Of a stretch of DNA of 41,873 nt, positions 8,842 to 17,678 are shown piece after piece. The notes beneath the pieces are model-generated. The model was given only the letters and a program-made list of their open reading frames with translations, made no database searches and had not been told where the DNA came from. This DNA is from Clostridia bacterium (GTDB lineage Bacteria; Bacillota; DSM-521; Neomoorellales; JACIYF01), in assembly GCA_014360065.1 (NCBI GenBank), contig JACIYF010000012.1, positions 1 through 41,873 on the forward strand. The letters run 5' to 3'. Numbering within the stretch: position 1 is the first letter of the stretch; every line of letters starts with the position of its first letter. Position numbers and translations under genes: made by a program.

Positions 8842-9738
8842 TTGTCAAGAAAAGTGTCTTGTTTAGCCAAAATCTTGTTGGTATTAACCTTGTTGGCAGC
8901 GCCAGCGCGGTCAGCGTTAGCTTACGTGGTCTGCCCCATACCTGAGCGCTTAACTGAGGTAAGCCAACAAGCCATATACTTGGTGCAGCCAGGGGATACC
9001 TTATGGAGCATTGCTCGTGACTATGGTATACGAGTTGACTCCTTGATGGAAGCCAACCAGCTGCAGTCAAGTCTAATTACCGAAGGACAGGCTTTGACCA
9101 TCCCGGACAGTGAACAGGAACAGGTAAACCAAAACTGCGCCGACAACAGCAATAACCACCCGGCAGAAGGTTACGTAGTTAAAGCCGGTGATACTTTGTG
9201 GGGAATCGCCCAACGGTTTGGGACTAGCGTAGGCCAGCTGAAAGATATAAACGGCCTTCGAGGAGATTTAATTCGCCCCGGAAGGCGCTTGATCCTTCCC
9301 CAGGGAGCCTCTCAACCTGTTATGGTTCAGCAAGCTGCCCTGGGATCGCGCTCTCAGGCTCATTCTTACAGCCAAGAAGACTTGATGTGGCTGGCTCGCG
9401 CCATTTCGGCTGAAGCCCGGGGCGAGCCGTTCCTGGGTCAAGTGGCGGTAGGAGCCGTTATCCTCAACCGGGTTGAAAGCCCTAGGTTCCCTAATACCAT
9501 TAAGGGTGTAATCTTTGAAGCCCACGGAGGAGTATACCAGTTTTCTTGTGTGCAAGATGGGAGTATCTACCAGGAACCTAGTGAAAGTGCCATCCGGGCA
9601 GCCAAGGAAGCTCTTCGCGGAGTGGATCCAACCAACGGGTCCCTATACTTCTATAATCCTGAGCTGACTTCGGGCTCCAATTGGATACGCACCCGCCCGG
9701 TGGTTAAGACCATTGCCAACCACGTGTTTACCATCTAA
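8842..9738 (+). CDS. exported LysM cell-wall hydrolase, SleB type
   Basis: About 298 residues. It has a signal peptide (hydrophobic stretch ending near ARSALA), two peptidoglycan-binding LysM repeats (YLVQPGDTLWSIARDYG and YVVKAGDTLWGIAQRFG), and a C-terminal Hydrolase_2/SleB domain (WLARAISAEARGEP with the likely catalytic Glu, VGAVILNRV, GVYQFSCVQDG, SLYFYNP). SleB-type enzymes are lytic transglycosylases that open the spore cortex on germination. I prefer the TTG at 8842, because AAAGGAGGT (8821-8829) lies inside a longer frame that would begin at GTG 8815. It is monocistronic. Confidence 0.88.
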   Translation: MSRKVSCLAKILLVLTLLAAPARSALAYVVCPIPERLTEVSQQAIYLVQPGDTLWSIARDYGIRVDSLMEANQLQSSLITEGQALTIPDSEQEQVNQNCADNSNNHPAEGYVVKAGDTLWGIAQRFGTSVGQLKDINGLRGDLIRPGRRLILPQGASQPVMVQQAALGSRSQAHSYSQEDLMWLARAISAEARGEPFLGQVAVGAVILNRVESPRFPNTIKGVIFEAHGGVYQFSCVQDGSIYQEPSESAIRAAKEALRGVDPTNGSLYFYNPELTSGSNWIRTRPVVKTIANHVFTI

Positions 9739-9753
9739 CCATTGCCTCCACAC

Positions 9754-9783
9754 AAAAAAATACCCCGAGCGCCACGCTCGGGG
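9754..9783 (-). terminator. intrinsic terminator of the met-hdr-mvh operon
   Basis: On the minus strand, CCCCGAGCG-TGG-CGCTCGGGG (9-bp stem, 3-nt loop) is followed by TATTTTTTT. It sits about 30 nt past the mvhA stop and has no U-tract on the plus strand, so it serves the leftward operon. Confidence 0.93.
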
Positions 9784-9813
9784 CTCCAACTGGAGGCGGG
9801 GGATAGAGATTGT

Positions 9814-11274
9814 CTAATGGAAAGCTTGGATTAGATTACCCTGGGAATCGTACACCCGGATTTGCCAGGGCAATTCACCCGTAATGGCATGGGTAGCACA
9901 GCTGAAACAAGGATCGTAGGCCCGAAAAGCCATCTCCACCATATTAAGGATGCCCTGGGTAATTTGGATGCCAGGTTTGATGAGGCTCTGGGCCGCTTTC
10001 TTAATAGCCATGTAAATGGGGGCGTGGTTGTTAGTAGTCCCCACGATCAAGTTGACCTTAGTCACTATGCCCCGGTCATCGGTCTGATAGTGATGAGTAA
10101 GCGTACCCCGCGGAGCTTCAACAATGCCTACGCCTTCGGTGGGAGCAGCGCTAGGTATGATCCTGATCTCAGGAGAAGTAATCTCCGGATCTCTGGCCAA
10201 CTCCAGCATCCGCTCGGCAGCATAGAGCAGCTCCACCAGGCGCGCCCAATGGGTAGCTAGGACTGCGTGGGCAGGCTTGCCTCCCAAAGTATAATACATT
10301 TTTTCGTAAGCCTCTTGAGCAAGGGGAGTAGCCATGCCTTCGGCCGCGTTTAAACGCGATAGAGGAGTAGCTTGATACACGCCGGTACCGGGGCCTTCCA
10401 CAAACCCCTTCCAGCCCAGCTTCTTCAAAAAAGGAAACTTCAAATATGACCATGGCTCCACATGTTCGCTTACGAATTCTAAGTATTGATTGGGTTCGTA
10501 CTTGAACAACTCCTTGCCCTCACAATCCACTACCCGTACCCGGCCGTCATAAAAGTTGACGCGGTTGTTGTCATCGACCAGACCCATGTAGTTGCTTACC
10601 AGCCGATAACCATCGCTTAGAATTAAATCTAAATAAGCCTTATTAGCCAAAACCACATCTTCAAACAGTTTAAGCGAAAACTGAGCAAACTGTACGCAGG
10701 ATTTGGCCATGGCCTCAATCTCCTGCCGCTCTTCTTCCTTAATGCCTTTGCTGACACCACCGGGCAGGTTCCATACTGGGTGGGTAGAGCGGCCGCTCAG
10801 GATAATCTGCGTCTTTTGGGCATAAGCCCGGTGCTTAATGACCTCTCCGCCGATGTCTAGCCCGACTTTGTTAATCACGCCCAAGACGTTCCGGTCACCT
10901 GGAGGGGCGTCAGGCCCTAGGACAAAGTCAGCGCTCGCCAACGCATAAAAATGAGCAATGTGGCTGTGTACGAAGTGAGCCGAATAAAATAGCTCGCGCA
11001 GCTTCTTGGCTGCTGGAGGTGGATCGGCATGGAAAACAGCATCAACGGCCTTACCCGAGGCCATGTGATGGGCACCGGGTCAGACGCCGCAGATGCGGGT
11101 TACAATCCGAGGGAGCTCCTCCACCGGTCTGCCCTCGCAAAACTTTTCAAACCCCCGTAGCTCGGGAATTTGAAAATATACATTTTCCACCCCACCCTCT
11201 GAGTCGAGGAAGATTTCTATCTTTCCGTGCCCCTCCAGACGGGTAATGGGGTCAATGGTCACCCGCTTGCTCAT
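9814..11274 (-). CDS. mvhA: [NiFe] hydrogenase large subunit MvhA type, putative selenoprotein (TGA read as Sec65)
   Basis: Catalytic subunit of an F420-non-reducing (group 3c-like) hydrogenase that splits H2 at a Ni-Fe centre. The frame reads MSKRVTIDPITRLEGHGKIE up to RICGV, meets TGA at 11080-11082, and continues PGAHHMASGKAVD to the C-terminal DPCFSCATH motif and a 24-residue tail of the sort removed on maturation. Without recoding, the gene is a 64-residue and a 416-residue piece. With TGA as selenocysteine it is 486 residues, normal for the family. The TGA replaces the second Cys of the N-terminal RxCGxC motif; the other three nickel ligands are Cys. A SECIS-like hairpin starts 9 nt downstream. 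The start ATG overlaps the mvhG stop. A nonsense mutation or base error is the alternative. Confidence 0.85.
11040..11082 (-). other. selenocysteine TGA codon with bacterial SECIS-like hairpin
   Basis: On the minus strand, TGA (11080-11082) is followed after 9 nt by CAUCA-C-AUGGCCU-[CGGGUA]-AGGCCGU-UGAUG (11070 down to 11040). This gives 12 base pairs, one U-G wobble among them, a single bulged C and a 6-nt loop with G at its second position. Bacterial SECIS elements lie in the coding region just after the TGA; known ones have a short GC-rich upper stem about 16-37 nt from the TGA and an early G in the loop. The 5-bp core GGCCU/AGGCC begins 17 nt after the TGA and fits. Confidence 0.72.
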
Positions 11275-12230
11275 CAGACTCGCGCCCTCCTTAATAGCGA
11301 TGTGGGAAGACCAAAACGGTAGAAAGTTCCAGCTGGGTCGACGATGCCATCGATGATCCTTGCCACTTCCTCGGGATCGTTGCTATCAATGATCGAGCCG
11401 AGGGCACTAATGATCTTAGCCCCTTGCTCCACAATATTTGGTGCTGGTCCATAACAGCCCCGGCACGGCATATTGGTGTTAGGACACCTTACCCCGCAAC
11501 CACCACGCGTGACCGAGCCCAAGCAAATGATCCCTTGTTCCAATAAACAACGGTCGGGATCGGGGATGATCTGGTAGGGCCGGTAGAACTGCTTAATCTT
11601 CTTTTCCTCCTTGCGACGCTTACATTCATCGCAAACCGTCTTCTCTGAGGCTCCAACTACCGACCCAGCAGGAGGTAGATTGCCAGAAGCAATAGCTTCA
11701 ACCACATTCCAAATTTGTTCCGGTGCGGGAGGACAGCCAGGCACATAGTATTCCACTTTTACTACGTCACCCAACGCGCGTACCCTATCGTAGAACTCGG
11801 GTAGGGTTAGCACGCCCTCGGGGACAGAAACCTGGGTCTGAGGCAATATGCAGTCAGGGTTATCGGTAGAAGGAGTCTCGATAAAAACTCGCTCCAAAAT
11901 TGATTCTCGAGTAGTAAAGTTGGCCAGCCCGGGTATGCCCCCCATCATTGCACAAGAACCAAATGCTACCATAATCTTGCTCTTCTGTCTTAGAAGTTTA
12001 GCTATATGCTCATTTTCCGAGTTGCGGATGGCGCCATTGAAAAGGCATACATCAATGGATCCATCCTCCACAGCCTCAACGTCACTGTACTTGAAGTCCA
12101 TAGCTATTGGCCACAATACAATATCGGCTATGGCAGCAATATCAAGTATTTTCTCGTTGACATCCAAAACCGCTACGTCGCACCCGCCACAGGCTGCTGC
12201 CCAGTACAGGGCTAGCTTAAGCTTCGCCAC
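11274..12230 (-). CDS. mvhG: [NiFe] hydrogenase small subunit, MvhG type
   Basis: A 318-residue iron-sulfur subunit that carries electrons from the Ni-Fe site to MvhD. The N-terminal YWAAACGGCDVAVLD provides the proximal-cluster cysteines, followed by FNGAIRNSENEH and AFGSCAMMGGIPGLAN. Further clusters are suggested by VPGCPPAPEQIWNV, CDECKRRK and GCGVRCPNTNMPCRGCYGP. There is no Tat signal or membrane anchor, so the enzyme is cytoplasmic, as expected for group 3. The GTG start has GAGGTGA upstream and lies inside the end of mvhD. The stop overlaps the mvhA start (TGATG). Confidence 0.93.
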   Translation of the reverse strand: MAKLKLALYWAAACGGCDVAVLDVNEKILDIAAIADIVLWPIAMDFKYSDVEAVEDGSIDVCLFNGAIRNSENEHIAKLLRQKSKIMVAFGSCAMMGGIPGLANFTTRESILERVFIETPSTDNPDCILPQTQVSVPEGVLTLPEFYDRVRALGDVVKVEYYVPGCPPAPEQIWNVVEAIASGNLPPAGSVVGASEKTVCDECKRRKEEKKIKQFYRPYQIIPDPDRCLLEQGIICLGSVTRGGCGVRCPNTNMPCRGCYGPAPNIVEQGAKIISALGSIIDSNDPEEVARIIDGIVDPAGTFYRFGLPTSLLRRARV

Positions 12231-12660
12231 CGGCGCTCACCTCCTTGCCGGCAGCGCGAAATGGACCGAGGGCTCTTACCTTCTCGGTCATGTCTGTAAC
12301 TACCTGAGCAAAGATATTGCCCTCAGCTGCCGACACCCACTCTAACCGTACCCGATCTCTTTCTACACCCAGCTGCTCAAGCACTCTCATCATTAAGGGA
12401 AAGCGCCTGAGGGTATTGTAGTTGCCGTGGTTATAATGGCAATCCCCTGGGTGACAGCCAGCAATAAGCACGCCATCGGCTCCTTCGCTCAAAGCTTTAA
12501 ATACGAACGCAGGCTCGACCCTTCCCGAACACATTACCCGAATTACCCGCAGGTTGGGCGGGTACTGCAGCCGGCTAATGCCTGCCAGGTCAGCACCCGC
12601 ATAGCTGCACCAGTTGCACAGGAACCCGACAATTCTTGGTTCGAATTGCTGTTCTGTCAT
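12217..12660 (-). CDS. mvhD: MvhD electron-transfer subunit (complete Cys set)
   Basis: A 147-residue [2Fe-2S] protein that links a hydrogenase or formate dehydrogenase to HdrA. All expected cysteine motifs are present: FLCNWCSYAGADLAG, RVMCSGRV, and LIAGCHPGDCHY, followed by VSAAEG. The start chosen is the ATG at 12658-12660, with AGAGAGGTG upstream. It lies between the giant hdrA (34-nt gap) and mvhG (overlap), the order that fits a direct HdrA-MvhD-MvhG electron path. Confidence 0.93.
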   Translation of the reverse strand: MTEQQFEPRIVGFLCNWCSYAGADLAGISRLQYPPNLRVIRVMCSGRVEPAFVFKALSEGADGVLIAGCHPGDCHYNHGNYNTLRRFPLMMRVLEQLGVERDRVRLEWVSAAEGNIFAQVVTDMTEKVRALGPFRAAGKEVSAGGEA

Positions 12661-12694
12661 GTTTAATCCCACACCTCTCTCCTCGCCGATGCCA

Positions 12695-15600
12695 TTAGGC
12701 GCTTAATAAGGCTTCGATTTGGTTCATGATTTGTTCTGTCTTGAAGCCTCTGGCCGTGTTGGCGCCAGAGGGGCAGGCTGCGCTGCAAGTACCACATCCC
12801 TTACACAGAGCTTCATTAACTACTGCTACTTCCCTCTCAGGGTCAAAAGTAATGGCATTGTAGGAGCAAATGCCCACGCATACTTTGCAGCCAGCGCACA
12901 GGTTTTCATCGATGGAGGCTACGATGCCCTCGGCGGTAATCTGGTCCTTTACCAATACGGTAGTCGCCCGGGAGGCCGCTGCCTTGGCTTGAGCAATGCT
13001 TTCGGAAATTGATTTAGGTGAATGAGCCAGCCCCGCCAGGAACACTCCGTCAGTAGCAAAATCTACCGGGCGAAGCTTCACGTGCGCCTCCAGGAAGAAA
13101 CCATCTTCGTTTAAAGGTACCTTGAAGAATTGAGCCAATTCATGCCTTCCATCGGCGGGGATGATAGCCGTAGCTAACGCTACCATGTCAGCCTCAATAA
13201 TTAGGGGTTGGCCCAAGATCTGATCCTGCAGGGATACTTTAATTCGACCGCTGCTAGCATCGGCAGTCAGTTGAGGCTTGTGGTCGGGCTCATAGCGGAG
13301 AAATACCACTCCTTGGTCACGAGCCTGGCGGTAGTAATCCTCTTTGAACCCGTAGGTTCGAATATCCCGGTACAGGATGTAGATATTGAGATCCGGATTT
13401 ATTTGTTTTAGGGCGAGGGCGTTCTTAATTGACTGAGTACAACAGATTCGGCTACAGTATGGCCGCTCTTCATCCCTCGAACCTACGCATTGGATCATGA
13501 CGATATCCTTTAACTTACTTAGGTTGGGGTCAGCGGTAGCAATCCGTCGTTCCAGCTCCCGGCCGGTAAGAACCTGGGGATGCTGTCCGTACAGGTACTC
13601 CTGGGGCTGGTACTCCATGCCTCCAGTGGCAATTATAGCCACACCATGCTCAATCTCATGGGTAAGGCCAGTGCAACGATTTTTGAGCACCGTCTTATAA
13701 TTGCCTACAAACCCGGAAACGTCAGCGATCTCTGTCTCCATAAGTACAGTGATCCGGGGATCCTTCTTAACTGCTTGAATTAAACCTTTTAGATAGGCCT
13801 GGACATCGTCCCCCTCAACCGTGTAGTAAATATGGCGCGCCTGGCCGCCCAGTTCGCTGGTCCTTTCGACTAGAACAACTTCGTAACCTTGCTGGGATAG
13901 GGTCAAAGCGCTGGTCAGTCCCGCTACTCCTCCCCCTACTACCAGAGCTTTCCTGGTCAAGCCCACAGCCAGCTGCGACAACGGCTCAATTAAGCGCGCT
14001 TTAGCTACTGCCGAGCGCACCAAATCTTTGGCTTTGGCGGTAGCAGCTTCTTTTTCGTGCATGTGAACCCAGGAGCATTGGTCGCGGATGTTGGCCATCT
14101 CAAACAGATAGCGGTTGAGGCCGGCTTCTTTGATGGTTTCCTGGAACATGGGCTCGTGGGTGCGGGGCGAGCAAGAAGCTACCACGACCCGGTTTAAGTT
14201 GTACTCCTTGATCTTTTCCTTGATTTTTTCCTGAGTATCCTGGGAACAGGTATATAGGTTTTCATCGGCAAACACCACATCCGGAAGAGTGGCCGCATAT
14301 TCCTTCACCGCTGGAACGTCCACGACACCACCAATGTTAATGCCGCAATGGCACACGAAGACTCCAATCCGCGGCTCTTGCCCCCGTACATCGATTTCTG
14401 GCGGGTAAGTTTTTTCCTTGGTCAGGGTCTTACGCACTGGAGCCAACATAGCCGAAGCACTGCCAGCCGCAGCGCTGGCTTGCATCACCGTTTCCGGAAT
14501 ATCCTTTGGTCCGCTGAAGGCTCCACAGACAAAGACTCCGGGTCGGGAAGTCTCGACTGGGTTAAAAGTTTCTGTCGCGCAGAAATCATAATGATTGAGC
14601 TGGATGCCAAGCAAGTCAGCTAGTTGGTGGGAGCCATGGGAGGGCCTAAGACCCACTGATAGCACCACCAGGTCAAACTGCTCTTGAGCCACCTGGCCAT
14701 CCTCGGTGGTGTACTTTACCAACAAGCTCTGGTCGGGCAGCTCTTCTACCTCGTAGACTTTAGAGCGAACAAAATTGATCTTATGCTCCTCTTGTGCGCG
14801 GGCGTAATACTTATCGAAATCTTTACCGTAAGTACGCATATCCATAAAGAAGATAGTGGCATCCATTGGTTCAGCAGCATGTTCCTTAGCAATTATGGCC
14901 TCTTTTATGGCGTAAGTGCAGCATACCGAGGAGCAATAACCGCATCCTATCTTTTCATCTCGTGAACCAATGCATTGGATCCACGCCACCTTATGAGGGT
15001 GTTTGCGATCCGAAGGGCGACATAGCTCTCCTTGGTATGGACCAGAAGCGCTCAGTATCCGTTCGAACTCAATGCTGGAAACCACGTTTTTGTACTTGCG
15101 GTAGCCATAAGGAACAAGTAGACTAGGGTCAAACTCATCAAAGCCTGGACATAGCACTATGGCCCCCACATTGACCTCCAGCAACTCATCTTGCATCTCA
15201 TGGTCAATAGCTTTGGCCTTGCAAGCTTCAATGCACTGCAGGCATTCAGAACAGGTACCACAGCTTAGGCACCTTTTCGCCTCTCGGCGAGCTGCTTCTT
15301 CGCTAAAACCAAGATTGACTTCATCAAAGCCCGTCTTGGCCTTTTCTACCGGAAGCGCAGGCATGACTTCCCGGGCTTGCTTGGGACGCCATAAAGGCAG
15401 CTCATCCAAATCCGGTTCCAGCTTCAAATCTGGCTTGGACAAGGGCCGGTTGGCCAATAGGTCCTCCCCTCGTAGGTAGCGCGCAATAGAAATGGCTGCC
15501 TCTCTTCCCGCCGCTACCGCCTCTATAGCTATGGATGGCCCGGTCACAGCATCGCCGCCAGCAAAAACCCCAGGCCGAGAAGTAGCTTTGGTAACTGGAT

Positions 15601-17140
15601 CGACTACTATGGTCCCTTTAGCTATATCGATACCACTATTCTCAAGACAATCCAACTGGGAAGCCTGGCCGATGGCTGGAATTACCATATCTACAACTAC
15701 TTCAAATTCAGAATCGGGTATAGCAACCGGCCGACGGCGACCAGAGGCATCGAGGGCTCCTAATTGCATGCGAACAAGGCGCAGGCCACACACTTTGCCG
15801 TTGTCAGTTAATACCTCCACCGGGGCCACCAAGTATTCAATCTTAATGCCTTCCTCCAAGGCCGCTTCAATTTCTTCCTCAGCGGCTGGCATCTCCTTTT
15901 TGGTACGCCGGTAAAGGATGGTTACTTCCTCTGCTCCTAAGCGAACTGCTGATCTAGCCGCATCGATGGCTACGTTGCCGCCACCGATAACAGCAACCTT
16001 TTTACCTACAGTAACTGGTCTCCCCAAGTTAAGCTCGCGCAAAAAATCAACCCCGTGGCATACGCCCTCTGCTTCCTCACCGGGAATGTTGAGCTTCTGG
16101 CTGCGGTGGGCCCCCAACCCCAGAAAGACAGCTTTATACCCTTGGGCAAATAAATCGTCAATGGTGAGATCGGGCCCGAGCGGGGTATTGGTCCTGATCT
16201 CAGCTCCTAATCTGGTAATATACTCTATCTCCCGATTCAGGACTTCCCGGGGCAGTCGGTAGGCAGGTATCCCCACCGCCAGCATACCACCAGCTACCGG
16301 CAAAGCCTCAAAGATGGTGGACCGGTAACCTTCTAAGGCCAAGTAATACGCGCAACTGAGGCCTGCCGGACCAGAGCCGATAATAGCTACTTTTTCTTGA
16401 CGGTACTCGATCTCTGGAACTGGAAGCTGGCCTACCTGGTCAGCCGCAAAGCGCTTAAGGCCAGCAATAGAAATCGGGTTCTCGATATAGGTACGCTTAC
16501 ACTTATCCTCACAAGGGTGAGGGCAAATCCGCCCAATTATGCCCGGAATAGGAATATGGCGCATGATTAGTTCTAGCGCTTCCCTATACTTTCCTTGCCC
16601 AATCAAAGCTACGTATCCCTGAACGTGGCATCCGGCCGGACAAGTGAGGCTGCAGGGCCGCTTCTGGTTATATTTTTCAATAGCAAACACATTAGGAAAG
16701 GCCTGCGGGAAAGGGCGGTAGATAGCCTTGCGCATAACCTGGCCCTCGTCAAATTCACTAGGTACTTCCACCGGGCAGACTTCCGCACATTGCGCACAAC
16801 CGGTACACTTGGTAGGGTCAATGTAACGGGAGCGTTTACGGATACTAACGCTGAAGTTTCCTGGTTCGCCTTCTACCTTTACAACATCAGCATAGGTAAT
16901 GGTTTCAATATTTAGATGACGGCCACATTCAACTAACTTGGGCGCCAGTATGCACATAGCGCAATCGTTGGTGGGAAAGGTTTTATCCAGCTGAGTCATA
17001 ACTCCACCGATGGAGGGTGACCTCTCTACTAAGTAAACGTAGTATCCTGATTCGGCCAAGTCTAGAGAAGCCTGGATCCCGGCAATGCCACCTCCTATAA
17101 CCAAGACTGCTCCTACTTGGCCATTGGCTTCTGTAGCCAC
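12695..17140 (-). CDS. hdrA: giant HdrA: HdrA with GltD-like insertion, fused to a second HdrA-like unit
   Basis: About 1481 residues. Order: a FAD motif (VLVIGGGIAGIQ) and HdrA cysteines (TNDCAMC); a ferredoxin motif CTGCAQCAEVC; from about 155 to 625 an inserted NADPH-glutamate-synthase-beta-like module (CPAGCHVQGY, VAIIGSGPAGLSCAYYLA, AVIGGGNVAIDAARSA, YRRTKKEMPA, GVFAGGDAV); the rest of HdrA with cluster motifs CGTCSECLQCIEAC and CIGSRDEKIGCGYCSSVCC; from about 920 a second unit (GVFVCHCGINIGG, VVASCSPRTHEPMF, a second FAD motif VVGGGVAGLTSA, CVGSRDEERPYCSRICC); and two C-terminal 4Fe-4S motifs (CAGCKVCVGIC, CKGCGTCSAACP). HdrA flavins bifurcate electrons in known complexes. Both GTG 17140 and TTG 17143 follow AGGAGG; GTG is preferred. 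Confidence 0.93.
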   Translation of the reverse strand: MATEANGQVGAVLVIGGGIAGIQASLDLAESGYYVYLVERSPSIGGVMTQLDKTFPTNDCAMCILAPKLVECGRHLNIETITYADVVKVEGEPGNFSVSIRKRSRYIDPTKCTGCAQCAEVCPVEVPSEFDEGQVMRKAIYRPFPQAFPNVFAIEKYNQKRPCSLTCPAGCHVQGYVALIGQGKYREALELIMRHIPIPGIIGRICPHPCEDKCKRTYIENPISIAGLKRFAADQVGQLPVPEIEYRQEKVAIIGSGPAGLSCAYYLALEGYRSTIFEALPVAGGMLAVGIPAYRLPREVLNREIEYITRLGAEIRTNTPLGPDLTIDDLFAQGYKAVFLGLGAHRSQKLNIPGEEAEGVCHGVDFLRELNLGRPVTVGKKVAVIGGGNVAIDAARSAVRLGAEEVTILYRRTKKEMPAAEEEIEAALEEGIKIEYLVAPVEVLTDNGKVCGLRLVRMQLGALDASGRRRPVAIPDSEFEVVVDMVIPAIGQASQLDCLENSGIDIAKGTIVVDPVTKATSRPGVFAGGDAVTGPSIAIEAVAAGREAAISIARYLRGEDLLANRPLSKPDLKLEPDLDELPLWRPKQAREVMPALPVEKAKTGFDEVNLGFSEEAARREAKRCLSCGTCSECLQCIEACKAKAIDHEMQDELLEVNVGAIVLCPGFDEFDPSLLVPYGYRKYKNVVSSIEFERILSASGPYQGELCRPSDRKHPHKVAWIQCIGSRDEKIGCGYCSSVCCTYAIKEAIIAKEHAAEPMDATIFFMDMRTYGKDFDKYYARAQEEHKINFVRSKVYEVEELPDQSLLVKYTTEDGQVAQEQFDLVVLSVGLRPSHGSHQLADLLGIQLNHYDFCATETFNPVETSRPGVFVCGAFSGPKDIPETVMQASAAAGSASAMLAPVRKTLTKEKTYPPEIDVRGQEPRIGVFVCHCGINIGGVVDVPAVKEYAATLPDVVFADENLYTCSQDTQEKIKEKIKEYNLNRVVVASCSPRTHEPMFQETIKEAGLNRYLFEMANIRDQCSWVHMHEKEAATAKAKDLVRSAVAKARLIEPLSQLAVGLTRKALVVGGGVAGLTSALTLSQQGYEVVLVERTSELGGQARHIYYTVEGDDVQAYLKGLIQAVKKDPRITVLMETEIADVSGFVGNYKTVLKNRCTGLTHEIEHGVAIIATGGMEYQPQEYLYGQHPQVLTGRELERRIATADPNLSKLKDIVMIQCVGSRDEERPYCSRICCTQSIKNALALKQINPDLNIYILYRDIRTYGFKEDYYRQARDQGVVFLRYEPDHKPQLTADASSGRIKVSLQDQILGQPLIIEADMVALATAIIPADGRHELAQFFKVPLNEDGFFLEAHVKLRPVDFATDGVFLAGLAHSPKSISESIAQAKAAASRATTVLVKDQITAEGIVASIDENLCAGCKVCVGICSYNAITFDPEREVAVVNEALCKGCGTCSAACPSGANTARGFKTEQIMNQIEALLSA

Positions 17141-17197
17141 CAAATGGTTACCTCCTTTCACCTGGCCCCTACCGGTTGCTTGTGAGTAAAAGCTTCT

Positions 17198-17662
17198 TTA
17201 CTTGGCCAAGACTTGCTGCACCAATTTATCAGGATCGAGGGCAAAATCATGCTGCCGCTGATCTACTACTGCCATTACCAGCTTCCGGCGAATCTCCTGG
17301 GCCAGCTTATCTAGAACTCTGACCTTGGCCTCGAAAGATTTATGAACGTATCCTTGGTCTACCGCCATAGCCCGCAAAGCCCCCATAACATCAGAGAACT
17401 TAACGTTTTGGGGGCAATGAGCGGTACAAGTGTTGCAAGAGATACAGAGCCAAATGGTATCGGAACCCAGTACTTCCTCCCGCATTCCTAAAAGTATCTT
17501 CCGGATGATCTGACGAGGATTGTAACGGTCGTCAATTTCTGAAACAGGACAACCGGCTGTACATACGCCACAAGCGAAGCAATACTTGATGTTTTCCCCT
17601 CCTGGGTGATTGGCTACTTCGTATTTAAATTTTGGGTCCAAAGCGCTCAAAGCAACTTGCAT
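17198..17662 (-). CDS. hdrC: HdrC-like 4Fe-4S subunit
   Basis: A 154-residue protein with two cubane-cluster motifs, CFACGVCTAGCP and CISCNTCTAHCP, in the spacing of heterodisulfide reductase subunit C, which wires HdrA to its partner. It has no transmembrane segment. The ATG at 17660-17662 follows GGAGGTGTAAGC; a longer frame reaching into metF has no ribosome site. HdrB, the usual partner with CCG motifs, is not encoded anywhere in the window. HdrC may here pass electrons to MetV/MetF (inference). Confidence 0.92.
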   Translation of the reverse strand: MQVALSALDPKFKYEVANHPGGENIKYCFACGVCTAGCPVSEIDDRYNPRQIIRKILLGMREEVLGSDTIWLCISCNTCTAHCPQNVKFSDVMGALRAMAVDQGYVHKSFEAKVRVLDKLAQEIRRKLVMAVVDQRQHDFALDPDKLVQQVLAK

Positions 17663-17678
17663 GCTTACACCTCCAGAA

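Noticed and set aside
9814-11274. Two separate genes or a broken mvhA
   Set aside because: Both parts are in the same frame and meet at TGA in a conserved Cys codon, with a SECIS-like hairpin following. The downstream part has no ribosome site of its own at the ATG 11062-11064. A single recoded gene is the better reading.
12719-16915. Many plus-strand frames of 60-140 codons opposite the giant hdrA
   Set aside because: They lie wholly inside a well-supported 1481-residue gene and have no domains; they are products of its codon pattern.
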